Under the pieces are notes generated by a model. That model did not search any database. It saw nothing but the letters and a program-made list of their open reading frames with translations, and was not told the origin of the DNA. A stretch of 64,000 nt of DNA from an uncultured Prevotellaceae bacterium. GTDB lineage: Bacteria > Bacteroidota > Bacteroidia > Bacteroidales > Bacteroidaceae. The translations under genes and the position numbers were made by a program. Shown in pieces: positions 1 to 8,516 of this stretch. Location of the stretch: the NCBI GenBank assembly GCA_902782305.1, contig CACZMV010000007.1, positions 20,580 through 84,579 of the forward strand, given 5' to 3'. How positions within the stretch are numbered: the stretch's first letter is position 1; the number at the start of each line of letters is the position of its first letter.

Positions 1-299
1 GCCTTCTTGATGAAGCGTCCCTTCTCGTCGCGTGCAGGCGTCGTAGTCTTCTTGGCTGTGGTAGTCTTCTTAGCAGCTGCGGCATTGGTGCCATAGCAAC
101 GGGTGCACTCGTGGCGACCCATCTTCTTGGCTTCGGCAGTTGACACGGCCTTCACGTCCTTGGAATTGGCGAGATAGCTGCACGACTTGCTTTTGTGGTA
201 GGCAACGGCGCCATCACCAGTAGATACATACACACTTTGAGCGCTGGCTGTCATGCTGATAGTTACCAGTGCAACGATTGTCATCAGAAATTTTTTCAT
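1..299 (-). CDS. Small secreted protein with YH-C...CxxC motif, 3' end cut by window edge
   Basis: Translation from the ATG at 299 gives at least 99 residues and runs off the left edge, so the C-terminus is missing. Residues 1-20 form a signal peptide (Lys-Lys, hydrophobic core, ASA before Gln21). The mature part has Y34-H35, C40 and L43, then G61-R62-H63, C65 and C68. This spacing resembles a small putative metal-binding domain often fused to other secreted bacterial proteins. A Thr/Lys/Ala-rich tail follows (residues 72-90). Only 35 bases separate it from the gene upstream and no promoter box is visible between them, so the two are probably cotranscribed. The function is unknown. Confidence 0.75.
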   Translation of the reverse strand, partial: MKKFLMTIVALVTISMTASAQSVYVSTGDGAVAYHKSKSCSYLANSKDVKAVSTAEAKKMGRHECTRCYGTNAAAAKKTTTAKKTTTPARDEKGRFIKK

Positions 300-334
300 A
301 GGGCTTTTATGATTAAATAGTTAAACGTATGTTC

Positions 335-1291
335 TTATTTCACAGTGAAGTCAAAGCCGAAGGGGTGCTCCTTGAATGAATCAGAGCCCAAGCCACCCTT
401 ATAGAAGAAACAGTACTCGCCTGGCTCCAGTTCCTTGGGGAAGGTTACCTCGAAGGTGTTGTTGTTAATCTCGTTAATCTCGAAATCGATGATGTTACGA
501 TTAGAGGCATTGGTTCCCTCGAAGCCCAGCACGCTGTATGACATCTTTTCTGGGAAGAGACGGCGACCGCCCTTACCATTCTTCTTAGGCTCCTTGACCT
601 GCATCTTGATGCACTGGAACTCGTTGGGGTTCTGGATGTTGCTCATCACAATCTGATACCAGTTGTCTGCAGCCTGTTGGAAACTCTCTGCGTCACGCTT
701 GGGGAAGTAGAAACGGAACACGGGATGGCGACCGTTCTCACCCTCCATCTGCAATTTAGAGGTGGCTCCTGGCAACATAAGTTTCTGGATATCCTTGCCT
801 GTAGACATCATGGCAATGGTTCCGGCAGTGGCAGCAGCAGCTACGCCACCAGAAGGCTTGTTGCCTGATACGGCAGAACCTACGAGCAGGGCACCAGCAC
901 CCATAGCAGCGATAGTTCCAAGGTTAAATCCCTTAGACTCTTTCTCAAACTGGGTACGATACATCTTCTTGGGCTTGCCCCCGTTTGTGGGGTTCCACCA
1001 GAGTATGCCCTCATAACCAAAGTCTTGCTTGGCAATCTTCTGGATATAAGTGGTCAGTGCAGCATCGGCTCCAGCAGCCTTCAGTTGACGCATGTAATCG
1101 ATGCTATACTGGATGGTGCGCTCTGTGCTATTCTCAATAGCTCCGATGATTTCCTCAGAACTGAATCCTTCTTTCAACAGGGTCAAGATGGTTTCATTGT
1201 TTATTGCCTCGTTCTGGGCAGAGGCTGCCAAGGTCATGATAGCCAACGAAAGGGTCATCATGAATCGTTTGATGTTGGTTTTGATTTTCAT
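335..1291 (-). CDS. Secreted protein of unknown function, 318 aa
   Basis: I do not recognise the family. A signal peptide is clear (residues 1-25, cleavage near ASA-QN). Residues 28-90 look helical and acidic/amide-rich. A WWNPTNGGKPK segment lies near residues 98-108. Two Ala/Gly-rich hydrophobic stretches (about 124-160) could insert in a membrane or form a glycine-zipper-like hairpin. The last 100 residues have alternating beta-strand patterns ending in FGFDFTVK, like the final strand of a beta-sandwich. A full promoter lies upstream at 1332-1363, divergent from the MerR gene. The small YH/CxxC protein gene follows 35 bases downstream, suggesting a two-gene envelope operon. Confidence 0.7.
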   Translation of the reverse strand: MKIKTNIKRFMMTLSLAIMTLAASAQNEAINNETILTLLKEGFSSEEIIGAIENSTERTIQYSIDYMRQLKAAGADAALTTYIQKIAKQDFGYEGILWWNPTNGGKPKKMYRTQFEKESKGFNLGTIAAMGAGALLVGSAVSGNKPSGGVAAAATAGTIAMMSTGKDIQKLMLPGATSKLQMEGENGRHPVFRFYFPKRDAESFQQAADNWYQIVMSNIQNPNEFQCIKMQVKEPKKNGKGGRRLFPEKMSYSVLGFEGTNASNRNIIDFEINEINNNTFEVTFPKELEPGEYCFFYKGGLGSDSFKEHPFGFDFTVK

Positions 1292-1331
1292 TTTGGTAAT
1301 TTAATGAGTTTGATAATCTTATTCTACGTTG

Positions 1332-1363
1332 CAAAAATACAAATTGTTTCTGAAAAATCCAAA
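1332..1363 (-). promoter_or_regulatory. Bacteroidetes-type promoter for the 335-1291 gene
   Basis: On the minus strand TTTG (1360-1363) and TATTTTTG (1332-1339) are separated by exactly 20 bp. This matches the Bacteroidetes sigma factor consensus TTTG-N19-21-TAnnTTTG. The start codon is 40 bases further on. Confidence 0.75.
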
Positions 1364-1390
1364 GTCAGAACAAAAAAAATATGATTTTCG

Positions 1391-1422
1391 TTTGTTTTTT
1401 TCCTTAGTTAATCGTATCTTTG
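1391..1422 (+). promoter_or_regulatory. Bacteroidetes-type promoter for the MerR-like gene
   Basis: TTTG (1391-1394), a 20-bp spacer, then TATCTTTG (1415-1422), 24 bases before the ATG at 1447. It is back to back with the minus-strand promoter at 1332-1363, giving a compact divergent control region. Confidence 0.8.
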
Positions 1423-1446
1423 CAAGCGAGAAAAGTAGAATAGTCT

Positions 1447-1797
1447 ATGGCACTGAATCTGAACAAGAACTTGAAATTGTACTACTCCATCAAGGAGGTG
1501 GCCGAAATGTTCGGCCTGAACGAGAGTACCCTGCGCTATTGGGAGACGGAGTTTCCTTACCTGAAACCCAAGACCAGCGGGCCTGCGAAGATACGCCAGT
1601 ATCAGGAGAAGGACATTGAGCAAATCAGGTTGATACACAACTTGGTGAAGGTGCGTGGTTTCAAGTTGGCAGCTGCCAAGAAGATTATCAATAGCAACCG
1701 CGATGGCGCTGACAAACGGGCCGAGGTGCTCACGAGACTACTGGGCGTGCGCGACGAGTTGCAGGCATTGAAAAAACAGATGGACTTCCTTCAGTAA
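1447..1797 (+). CDS. MerR family transcriptional regulator
   Basis: This 116-residue protein has a MerR-type winged helix: residues about 13-40 contain the helix-turn-helix (SIKEVAEMFGLNESTLRYWE), followed by the wing with the typical R-x-Y segment (IRQYQEKDIEQIRLI). The C-terminal 30 residues form a short helix (LLGVRDELQALKKQMDFLQ), fitting the antiparallel coiled coil by which MerR proteins dimerise. No separate effector-binding domain or cysteine metal site is present, so the inducer cannot be guessed. The length is usual for the small MerR-like proteins common in Bacteroidetes. It has its own promoter and terminator, so it is probably monocistronic. Confidence 0.9.
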   Translation: MALNLNKNLKLYYSIKEVAEMFGLNESTLRYWETEFPYLKPKTSGPAKIRQYQEKDIEQIRLIHNLVKVRGFKLAAAKKIINSNRDGADKRAEVLTRLLGVRDELQALKKQMDFLQ

Positions 1798-1810
1798 AGC
1801 TATAAAAACA

Positions 1811-1842
1811 GATGGACTACCTCAGTAGCCCATCCTTTTTTT
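1811..1842 (+). terminator. Intrinsic terminator of the MerR-like gene
   Basis: Arms GATGGACTAC and GTAGCCCATC (one mismatch) around a CTCA loop, followed by a run of seven T, starting 13 bases after the stop codon. Confidence 0.85.
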
Positions 1843-1869
1843 ATCCACAAACAACCTTTCTTTGAACGA

Positions 1870-4800
1870 TTACTTTCCAGCAATCTTCAGCATTTCACGG
1901 ATGGCCGTTTCCAATTGACGGTCATGGCCGTTGATATAATCTTCAGGCGTGTTGAACACCTCGATATCTGGGAACAACTCCTGATTTTCCATAAACTGAT
2001 TGTTCTTGTCCCATTTGCCCACCTGCGGAATGCCAAACACGAGGGTGCGGTCCATCAGCGTTTCCCACCATACGGAGGTGGCTGTGCCTGCCACGGGAGT
2101 ACCAATGAGCTTGCCAATGCCCAGTTCGCGATAAACCCAGGGGAATCCGCTGCCATTCGAGTAGCAGTCCTCATTCATCAGCACGCATGAGGGCTTCACC
2201 CACTTGTTCAAGGGGTCGCGACCCACATATTTATCGTTAGGCATGAAACGGTGATACTCCTTGCCACTCAGCAGCGTGCAGAGGTCGTCGTGCAACCATC
2301 CACCACCATTGCCACGCTCGTCCACAATAACACCTTCGCGGTTGCGGTTCTTGTCGCTCAGCAGTTCGCTATACACATTGCGGAAGTTCTCGCTGTTCAT
2401 CGACTTCACGTGCACATAAGCCAAACGACCCTTTGAAAGGCTGTCTACCAAGTGTTCGTTGCGGTCTACCCAGCGCTTGTAGAGCAGATTGTCGAGGGCA
2501 CTTTGGCTGACGGGCTTGATGATGATGTCGCGACGCTTGCCATCCTTGGGATTGTAAACGGTGACGTGCGTGCGCTTGCCAGCTTTGCCGTCCAACATGT
2601 AATTGTAGTCCTCGCCACGCTTGATGGTTTGTCCGTCTATCTTCTCGATGATGTCGCCTGCCTTCACACCCGTGTTGCGCTCAGCAAAGGGTCCACGCTT
2701 GATGACTTCCTCGATGCGTAATCCATCGCCATCATATTGCTGGTCAATGAATACACCCAGATGGGCTGTGCGAGGTAGATTGGCGAGGGTAGGACGATAG
2801 CGGGCACCCGTGTGCGAACCATTCAGTTCGCCCAGCATTTCGCTCAACATGTCGCGGAAGTCGTAGTTGTTATTGATGTAAGGCAGGAAGCGCTCGTAGG
2901 TCTTACGATAGCCTGCCCAGTCGACACCATGCAACTTGGAATCGTAGAACTTTTCCTTGACCTGACGCCAGATGTGGTCGAACAAATACTGGCGCTCCTT
3001 GTAGGGCTGATAGTCGAAGGGAGCCTCGAAGCTGACGGTCTCCACCTTGTTCTTGGCAAGGTCTATCTTCTTGATGGTGCGAGCCAAGAGGTAGAGTGTC
3101 TTGAACTTGCTGTCGGCCTGCATCTCAGCACTACCCACATTCTTCAGCACCAATTCGGTCTTATCCTCCAACAGATTGTGGCGCCAGAGGTCGTAGCCAT
3201 CCTCGAAAGCGGCCTGATAATATAAGGTGTCGCCTCGTGGACTCAGCACGGCATCGCCCAGATGACTGGAGTTAACGGTGAGTCGTACAATGCGGTCTTT
3301 GCAGTTCTCAAGGTCGAATACCAAAGGCTTCTTAGCCTCCTTCTTGGGAGTCTCCTTCTTAGCATCATCGCCCTTCTTGGCGTCCTTTTTCTTATCGTCT
3401 TTCTTGTCGGCCTCCTTCTTCTCAGCGTCCTTCTTGGCCTTCTTAGCCTCCTTCTCAGCCTCGTCTAAGAGTGCCTTCTCCTCCTTGGTCATCTGAAAAC
3501 GCTCGTAAGCATCGAGGTCGAAGAACATGAGGTAGACATCGTCCTCAGAACCCCACGAACCATGACTGCGATAGCCTGCACGGTCGCTGGTGAAAATCAT
3601 ACCCTTGCCACCCAGTGCCCATTTGGCATAACCCGTGCTGTAGCCGCTGTTGGTAAGGTTGTAGGGCGCCTTCTTGCCTGAGGCATCTACTAAAGCCACA
3701 TCAGGACTGTGCCAGCCTCCGACACCAATGTAGCAGGAGAGCAACCAGCGACTGTCTGGGCTCCACTCGAACCACAAATCGCCATCGCTGTAGCTATAGA
3801 CATACTTGCCGTCCAAAACGGTGCGCACCTGCTTCGACGCAAGATTCATGATGCGCAGGTCGGCACGATTCTCGAAGAAGGCAATCTCCTTGCCATCAGG
3901 ACTATACTTGGGTTGCATCGACACCTTGTCGCCCTTGGTCAGGCGCTCCTCCGTGATATCGGTGGCATAGGCAAACTGCTTCTCGTCCTTGTTCTTGATG
4001 GTAGAACGGTAAATCTGCCAAACACCATTGCGCTCTGACGAATAAACCAGACTGCGCCCATCAGGACTGAAGTCGAGGTTGCGCTCTTGTTCAGGGGTGT
4101 TGGTGATGCGCTTGGTAGTCTTATAGTCGATATTGGTGACATAGACATCGCCATGCAGAATGAAGGCTATCTCCTTGTTCTTGGGCGATAGACGAATCTC
4201 AGTGGCACCCGTCGTCAGCGTATGGCGCACAAGGTCGCGGTCGCCACGATCGGTAGTGATGCTGATGTTCACCTTCTGTTCCTTGCCATCCTTCCACGTG
4301 TAAATCTCGCCATCATAGCCATAGCAGAGTGTTCCATTCTGCGCAATGGTGAGGAAACGGACGGGATTCTTCTGATGGCGCGTAATCTGCTGTTCGATCT
4401 TGCCATCAATGCTTCGCTTCCATACATTGAAGGTACCATCGCGCTCGCTCAGATAATAGAACGATTGGCCATCAGCAGCCCATACGGGGGTGCGGTCTTC
4501 ACCACGGAAATCAGTGAGCCTGGTGAACTTATCGCCTCGCTTCAACCAGATATCACGCGTGATAGCCGACTGATGGTGCTTGCGGAAGAAGTCCTCGTAG
4601 CCCTTGTTGTCGTGATAGAGCACATCGCCCTGAGCATTGATGCTGATGTCCTCCATTGAGATGACAGAGAACATGCGGGGCCTGCCACCCTTGGTGCTGA
4701 CCTCATAGACCTGAGGAAAGTTGCGCGACGACACGATAGACTGAGCCGTGGGCAGAATCTTCGTGCTGTAGAGCACATGCCCCTTGTCGCTGAAGGTAAT

Positions 4801-5136
4801 GGGGAACTCGTCGTTGCTGTTGGTAGTCAAGCGGGTAGGGGTGCCTCCCTTGCTAGACATAATCCACACATCGAAACCTCCCTCGCGTGTAGAGGCAAAG
4901 GCAATCTGCTGTCCATCAGGACTCCAGACGGGATAGGCATCGTAGGCCGAATTGGTGGTTAACTGACGGGCTTCGCCACCCGTAGTAGCAACGGTATAAA
5001 TGTCGCCTTTGTAGGAAAAGGCAATCTGCTGTCCATCAGGAGAAATGGCGCAAAAGCGCATCCACAACGGATGCTCCTGAGCGGAGAGGCTTAGTGTTGT
5101 TACCCATGTCAGGGCAATCAAAAAGCATTTTTTCAT
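1870..5136 (-). CDS. Tricorn-like protease (S41 family) with beta-propeller repeats
   Basis: The protein has 1088 residues. A signal peptide (1-19) places it in the periplasm or envelope. Residues 25-540 hold PD40/WD40-like propeller blades, visible as repeated 'SPDGQQIAF' motifs. A very Lys/Asp/Glu-rich linker follows (about 550-600), then a second set of blades, the tricorn helical domain (about 725-800), a PDZ domain (about 790-880: GVKAGDIIEKIDGQ) and the S41 core (about 900-1080). The segment NEDCYSNGSGFP near residue 988 should carry the nucleophilic serine. By homology it degrades peptides in the envelope. It is the last gene of the parA-to-tricorn run, 24 bases after the pectinesterase. 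The length is normal for the family. Confidence 0.9.
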   Translation of the reverse strand: MKKCFLIALTWVTTLSLSAQEHPLWMRFCAISPDGQQIAFSYKGDIYTVATTGGEARQLTTNSAYDAYPVWSPDGQQIAFASTREGGFDVWIMSSKGGTPTRLTTNSNDEFPITFSDKGHVLYSTKILPTAQSIVSSRNFPQVYEVSTKGGRPRMFSVISMEDISINAQGDVLYHDNKGYEDFFRKHHQSAITRDIWLKRGDKFTRLTDFRGEDRTPVWAADGQSFYYLSERDGTFNVWKRSIDGKIEQQITRHQKNPVRFLTIAQNGTLCYGYDGEIYTWKDGKEQKVNISITTDRGDRDLVRHTLTTGATEIRLSPKNKEIAFILHGDVYVTNIDYKTTKRITNTPEQERNLDFSPDGRSLVYSSERNGVWQIYRSTIKNKDEKQFAYATDITEERLTKGDKVSMQPKYSPDGKEIAFFENRADLRIMNLASKQVRTVLDGKYVYSYSDGDLWFEWSPDSRWLLSCYIGVGGWHSPDVALVDASGKKAPYNLTNSGYSTGYAKWALGGKGMIFTSDRAGYRSHGSWGSEDDVYLMFFDLDAYERFQMTKEEKALLDEAEKEAKKAKKDAEKKEADKKDDKKKDAKKGDDAKKETPKKEAKKPLVFDLENCKDRIVRLTVNSSHLGDAVLSPRGDTLYYQAAFEDGYDLWRHNLLEDKTELVLKNVGSAEMQADSKFKTLYLLARTIKKIDLAKNKVETVSFEAPFDYQPYKERQYLFDHIWRQVKEKFYDSKLHGVDWAGYRKTYERFLPYINNNYDFRDMLSEMLGELNGSHTGARYRPTLANLPRTAHLGVFIDQQYDGDGLRIEEVIKRGPFAERNTGVKAGDIIEKIDGQTIKRGEDYNYMLDGKAGKRTHVTVYNPKDGKRRDIIIKPVSQSALDNLLYKRWVDRNEHLVDSLSKGRLAYVHVKSMNSENFRNVYSELLSDKNRNREGVIVDERGNGGGWLHDDLCTLLSGKEYHRFMPNDKYVGRDPLNKWVKPSCVLMNEDCYSNGSGFPWVYRELGIGKLIGTPVAGTATSVWWETLMDRTLVFGIPQVGKWDKNNQFMENQELFPDIEVFNTPEDYINGHDRQLETAIREMLKIAGK

Positions 5137-5160
5137 AGCAAGTATAGTTTGTTATTTGAT

Positions 5161-6147
5161 TTATGGATTCCAAACGTCATTGATAGCGAATACGGCCTCA
5201 CGCGTAATCTTCTGAGCCTCCTTCTTGGTAAGCTGACGACTCCACGTTACACGCTGGTCTTTCTTGGCTCCCTCGCCACGATTATTATACTCCAAGTAGC
5301 GACAGGTCTTGTCGGCACCCTCGCGCCACTTGTGCCACCCCTCTGGGCGAATCTGCTTGGGCAGGTCGCAATTCATGAAGAGCGTATAGCCATAGTCGCG
5401 CCAAGGACGACCCAGATATACCTTGTCGACATCGTTGGCTGTGGTGATGCGACAATTGTTGAAGATGTAGCCATAGGGCACATCCTGAGGCGTAGAGGCT
5501 GCAGTGATGTACGAGTTGGCCTTGCAGAAGATGTCGCAATCCTCAAACCAAGCCGTTGAGGGACCGAAAATGAAGTCGGTAGTGCCCTCGATATAGCAAT
5601 GGTCGAAGAAAAGGCGCGTCTTGGCATTGCCCGTATAGATGGTGTCCTGATGGCCCAGGAAACGACAATTGACGAACGTCAGCTGGTCGCCCTCGGTATG
5701 CAGGGCTACGGCTTGTCCTAAGCGAGCAGAATTGTTCTCGATGGTGATGTTCTTCAGCGTAATCTTGCTGCCCTGAATCTTCAGGGTGAAGGTGCGGAAG
5801 GTGCCAATCTTCAGGGCTTCGCCCTTGGCAGTCAGCGGGGTGATGTCAGCACGGATATTGGCATGATCGTCCCATGTGATAATGGTCTTGTCGCGGTCCT
5901 CACCACATATCTCGATGTTGGTAAGCCACTGAGGGATAACGAGTTTTTCCTTGTAGGTGCCTTTCTTTACGAAGATAACCTTATGATACTCCATGAAGGC
6001 GCGACACACCTCGATAGCGTCAGCAACGTTACGAAACTCGCACGTTCCATCGCGCGACACGAACAGGGTGTCTGGATTGTCATAACTCTTAGCTTGTGCG
6101 CTCACCATTCCCAGGAGGGCGCAAACGATGCAGATTAGTTTTTTCAT
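5161..6147 (-). CDS. Pectinesterase (pectin methylesterase, CE8)
   Basis: This 328-residue protein has a signal peptide (1-19, AQA). It removes methyl esters from homogalacturonan, an early step in using plant pectin. The CE8 signature blocks are all present in order: GTYKEKL (near 63), QAVAL (near 142), GHQDTIYTG (near 167), the DFIFG block with the catalytic Asp (near 190) and LGRPWR (near 248). The right-handed beta-helix is apparent from repeated short strands. It is the only plant-polysaccharide enzyme here. It sits between rel and the tricorn protease rather than in a polysaccharide utilisation locus, so its placement in this run is odd. Confidence 0.93.
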   Translation of the reverse strand: MKKLICIVCALLGMVSAQAKSYDNPDTLFVSRDGTCEFRNVADAIEVCRAFMEYHKVIFVKKGTYKEKLVIPQWLTNIEICGEDRDKTIITWDDHANIRADITPLTAKGEALKIGTFRTFTLKIQGSKITLKNITIENNSARLGQAVALHTEGDQLTFVNCRFLGHQDTIYTGNAKTRLFFDHCYIEGTTDFIFGPSTAWFEDCDIFCKANSYITAASTPQDVPYGYIFNNCRITTANDVDKVYLGRPWRDYGYTLFMNCDLPKQIRPEGWHKWREGADKTCRYLEYNNRGEGAKKDQRVTWSRQLTKKEAQKITREAVFAINDVWNP

Positions 6148-6169
6148 TTTTCTTATAGTAGTTTGAATG

Positions 6170-8437
6170 TTACATGATTTGCGTTACTTCTTGTAGTCCA
6201 TCGACGGTCTTCAGCTGATTGACGATTTCTTGAGCGTTGGCTCTATCGTGGACACGCATCTCTATCGTTCCATCGAACACGCCATCGTCGCTGGCAACGG
6301 TCAACTTGTGGATGTTGACATTCATCTGCGAAGAGATAATCTTTGAAATGTCGAGCAACATACCCACACGGTCGATGCCCTGAATGCGGATGACTGCATC
6401 GAAATAGAGCTTCTTCTGCATGTCCCACTTGGCATCGAGGATGCGATTGCCAAAGCTGGCCTTCAACTTGGCAGCAATGGGACAGTCGCGCTTGTGAATC
6501 TCTATCTGGTGTTTGCCATCGATGAATCCCAAGACATCATCGCCAGGGATGGGGTGACAGCAATGCTTGAACTTATATTGGTTGATGTTCTCGTCGCTGA
6601 TATAGATGGGTATCTTGCGATTGAAGTCCTTGGTGACAACAAACAGCTCCTGACGCTTCTCAGTGGGCTTCTTCTCTTCCTTGCCACGACCTAGGAAGGG
6701 AACCAGTTTGCGCCATCCACCTTTGTTGGCCTTGTTCTTGCCCTGCAATTCGTCAACGTCTTTCTCGCCCAGCAGAATGGTCTTCTCTGCCAATGCTTGG
6801 AAGAAGTATTCGCGATTGCGCACCTCGTGGAACTCAGCCAGCTGGTCGGCTGCATTCAGCGAGTCTTCAATGCCGTTCTTCTTAAGGAACTCATGGAACA
6901 GGTCTTCGCCCGCTTTCTGCATTTCACGACTATTGCGACGCAGGATGGCCTGAATCTTAGCCTTGGCCTTCGCTGTGCTGACAAAGCTAATCCATGAGGG
7001 TTGCACATGTTGCGACTTAGAGGTGAGAATCTCCACCTGATCACCACTCTGCAATTTATGACTCAGTGGCACCAACTTATGGTTTACCTTGGCTCCGATA
7101 CAATGAGAACCCAAGAAGGTATGGATGCTAAAGGCAAAGTCGAGGGCTGTACAACCCGTAGGCATGGTCTTGATTTCGCCCTTGGGGGTGAACACGAAGA
7201 TTTCAGAAGCGAAAAGGTTCAGCTTGATGGCATCGAGGAAGTCCATCGCGTCTGGCTGTGGGTCGTCCAGAATCTCCTTGATGGTGCGAAGCCATTCGTT
7301 CAGCTCGTTCTCGTCCTCTGTATATTCTACATCTTCGCCTTCCTTGTATTTCCAATGGGCTGCAAAACCTTGTTCTGCTATCTCGTCCATACGGTCTGAG
7401 CGAATCTGCACCTCTATCCAGCGTCCTTGTTTCGACATCAGGGTGACGTGCAAAGCCTGATAGCCATTGGCTTTCGGATGACTGAGCCAATCGCGCAAAC
7501 GGTCTGGATGACTCTTGTAAATCTGCGAGATGGCGACATAAATCTTGAAGCATTCGTTGATTTCTTCCTCGCGTTTGTCAGGGGTGAAGATGATGCGAAC
7601 AGCAAGGATATCGTAAATCTCGTCAAAGGTAACATGCTTGTTCTGCATCTTGCTCCAAATGGAGAAGGGTGTCTTGACACGCTCCTTGATTTCATACTTG
7701 ATACCCATCTGCTTCAAGGCGTCTTCGATAGGATTGGTAAACTGGTCGAAGAGCTCATGACGAGAGGCTTCTGTAGAAGCTAACTTCGCCTTGATGCTGG
7801 CATATTCCTCTGGGTGCTCGTACTGGAAACTCAGGTTCTCGAGCTCCGACTTGATTTTATACAATCCTAAGCGATTGGCCAAAGGGGCATAGATATAAAG
7901 CGTCTCGCCTGCTATCTTATATTGCTTGTTGGCAGGTTGCGACTCCAGGGTGCGCATGTTGTGCAAACGGTCGCAAATCTTAATCAAGATAACGCGGATG
8001 TCGTCGCTCATGGTGAGCAACAGCTTCTTGAAGTTCTCAGCCTGCGCAGAGGCTTGCTCGCCAAAGATACCACCACTGATCTTTGTGAGTCCATCGACAA
8101 TCTGGGCAATCTTCGGCCCAAACATATTCTCGATATCTTCTGTGGTGTAGTCGGTATCTTCCACCACATCGTGGAGCAAGGCCGCACAGATACTGGTAGA
8201 ACCCAAACCCACTTCCTCGCAGGCTATCTGGGCTACCGCTATGGGGTGCATGATATAAGGCTCGCCAGACAATCGGCGCACACCTTTGTGAGCCTGTCGG
8301 GCAAAGTTGAATGCCTTGGTGATGAGATCAACCTTCTTGCGGTGGCGTGATGCCAGATAGTTGTCCAGCAATCGTTGAAAGGCGTCATTGATAAGCTTTT
8401 CGTCAGCGGCTTCGCGCATCATCTGCTCCTCATCCAT
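6170..8437 (-). CDS. rel: Bifunctional (p)ppGpp synthetase/hydrolase, RelA/SpoT family
   Basis: The protein has 755 residues with full Rel architecture. An HD hydrolase domain carries H-D at 89-90 followed by EDT at 93-95. The synthetase domain spans about 240-370 (RVKTPFSIWSKM, NGYQALHVTL). A TGS domain lies at about 415-475 (FVFTPKGEIKTMPTG), a helical and zinc-finger-like region follows (HCCHPIPGDDVLGF), and an ACT domain ends the protein (IQGIDRVGMLLDISK). The intact HD motif argues for hydrolase as well as synthetase activity. It makes and degrades the starvation alarmone. It lies 80 bases after mltD and 22 bases before the pectinesterase. Confidence 0.95.
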   Translation of the reverse strand: MDEEQMMREAADEKLINDAFQRLLDNYLASRHRKKVDLITKAFNFARQAHKGVRRLSGEPYIMHPIAVAQIACEEVGLGSTSICAALLHDVVEDTDYTTEDIENMFGPKIAQIVDGLTKISGGIFGEQASAQAENFKKLLLTMSDDIRVILIKICDRLHNMRTLESQPANKQYKIAGETLYIYAPLANRLGLYKIKSELENLSFQYEHPEEYASIKAKLASTEASRHELFDQFTNPIEDALKQMGIKYEIKERVKTPFSIWSKMQNKHVTFDEIYDILAVRIIFTPDKREEEINECFKIYVAISQIYKSHPDRLRDWLSHPKANGYQALHVTLMSKQGRWIEVQIRSDRMDEIAEQGFAAHWKYKEGEDVEYTEDENELNEWLRTIKEILDDPQPDAMDFLDAIKLNLFASEIFVFTPKGEIKTMPTGCTALDFAFSIHTFLGSHCIGAKVNHKLVPLSHKLQSGDQVEILTSKSQHVQPSWISFVSTAKAKAKIQAILRRNSREMQKAGEDLFHEFLKKNGIEDSLNAADQLAEFHEVRNREYFFQALAEKTILLGEKDVDELQGKNKANKGGWRKLVPFLGRGKEEKKPTEKRQELFVVTKDFNRKIPIYISDENINQYKFKHCCHPIPGDDVLGFIDGKHQIEIHKRDCPIAAKLKASFGNRILDAKWDMQKKLYFDAVIRIQGIDRVGMLLDISKIISSQMNVNIHKLTVASDDGVFDGTIEMRVHDRANAQEIVNQLKTVDGLQEVTQIM

Positions 8438-8516
8438 AATCAGTGCGTTTTTAGTATCTTAATATTGTTTCTTATCTGCGTAAAACTCGATTCTTGTCTT
8501 CGTAAATAGTCGATTG

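Noticed and set aside
1841-1849. Perfect DnaA-box sequence TTATCCACA
   Set aside because: A single box next to a terminator, without further boxes or an AT-rich unwinding region, does not make an origin, even though parAB is in the window.
3262-3496. Plus-strand ORFs encoding Leu/Ser-rich hydrophobic peptides
   Set aside because: They are antisense to the Lys/Glu-rich linker of the tricorn-like protease; the composition is a by-product of that repeat.
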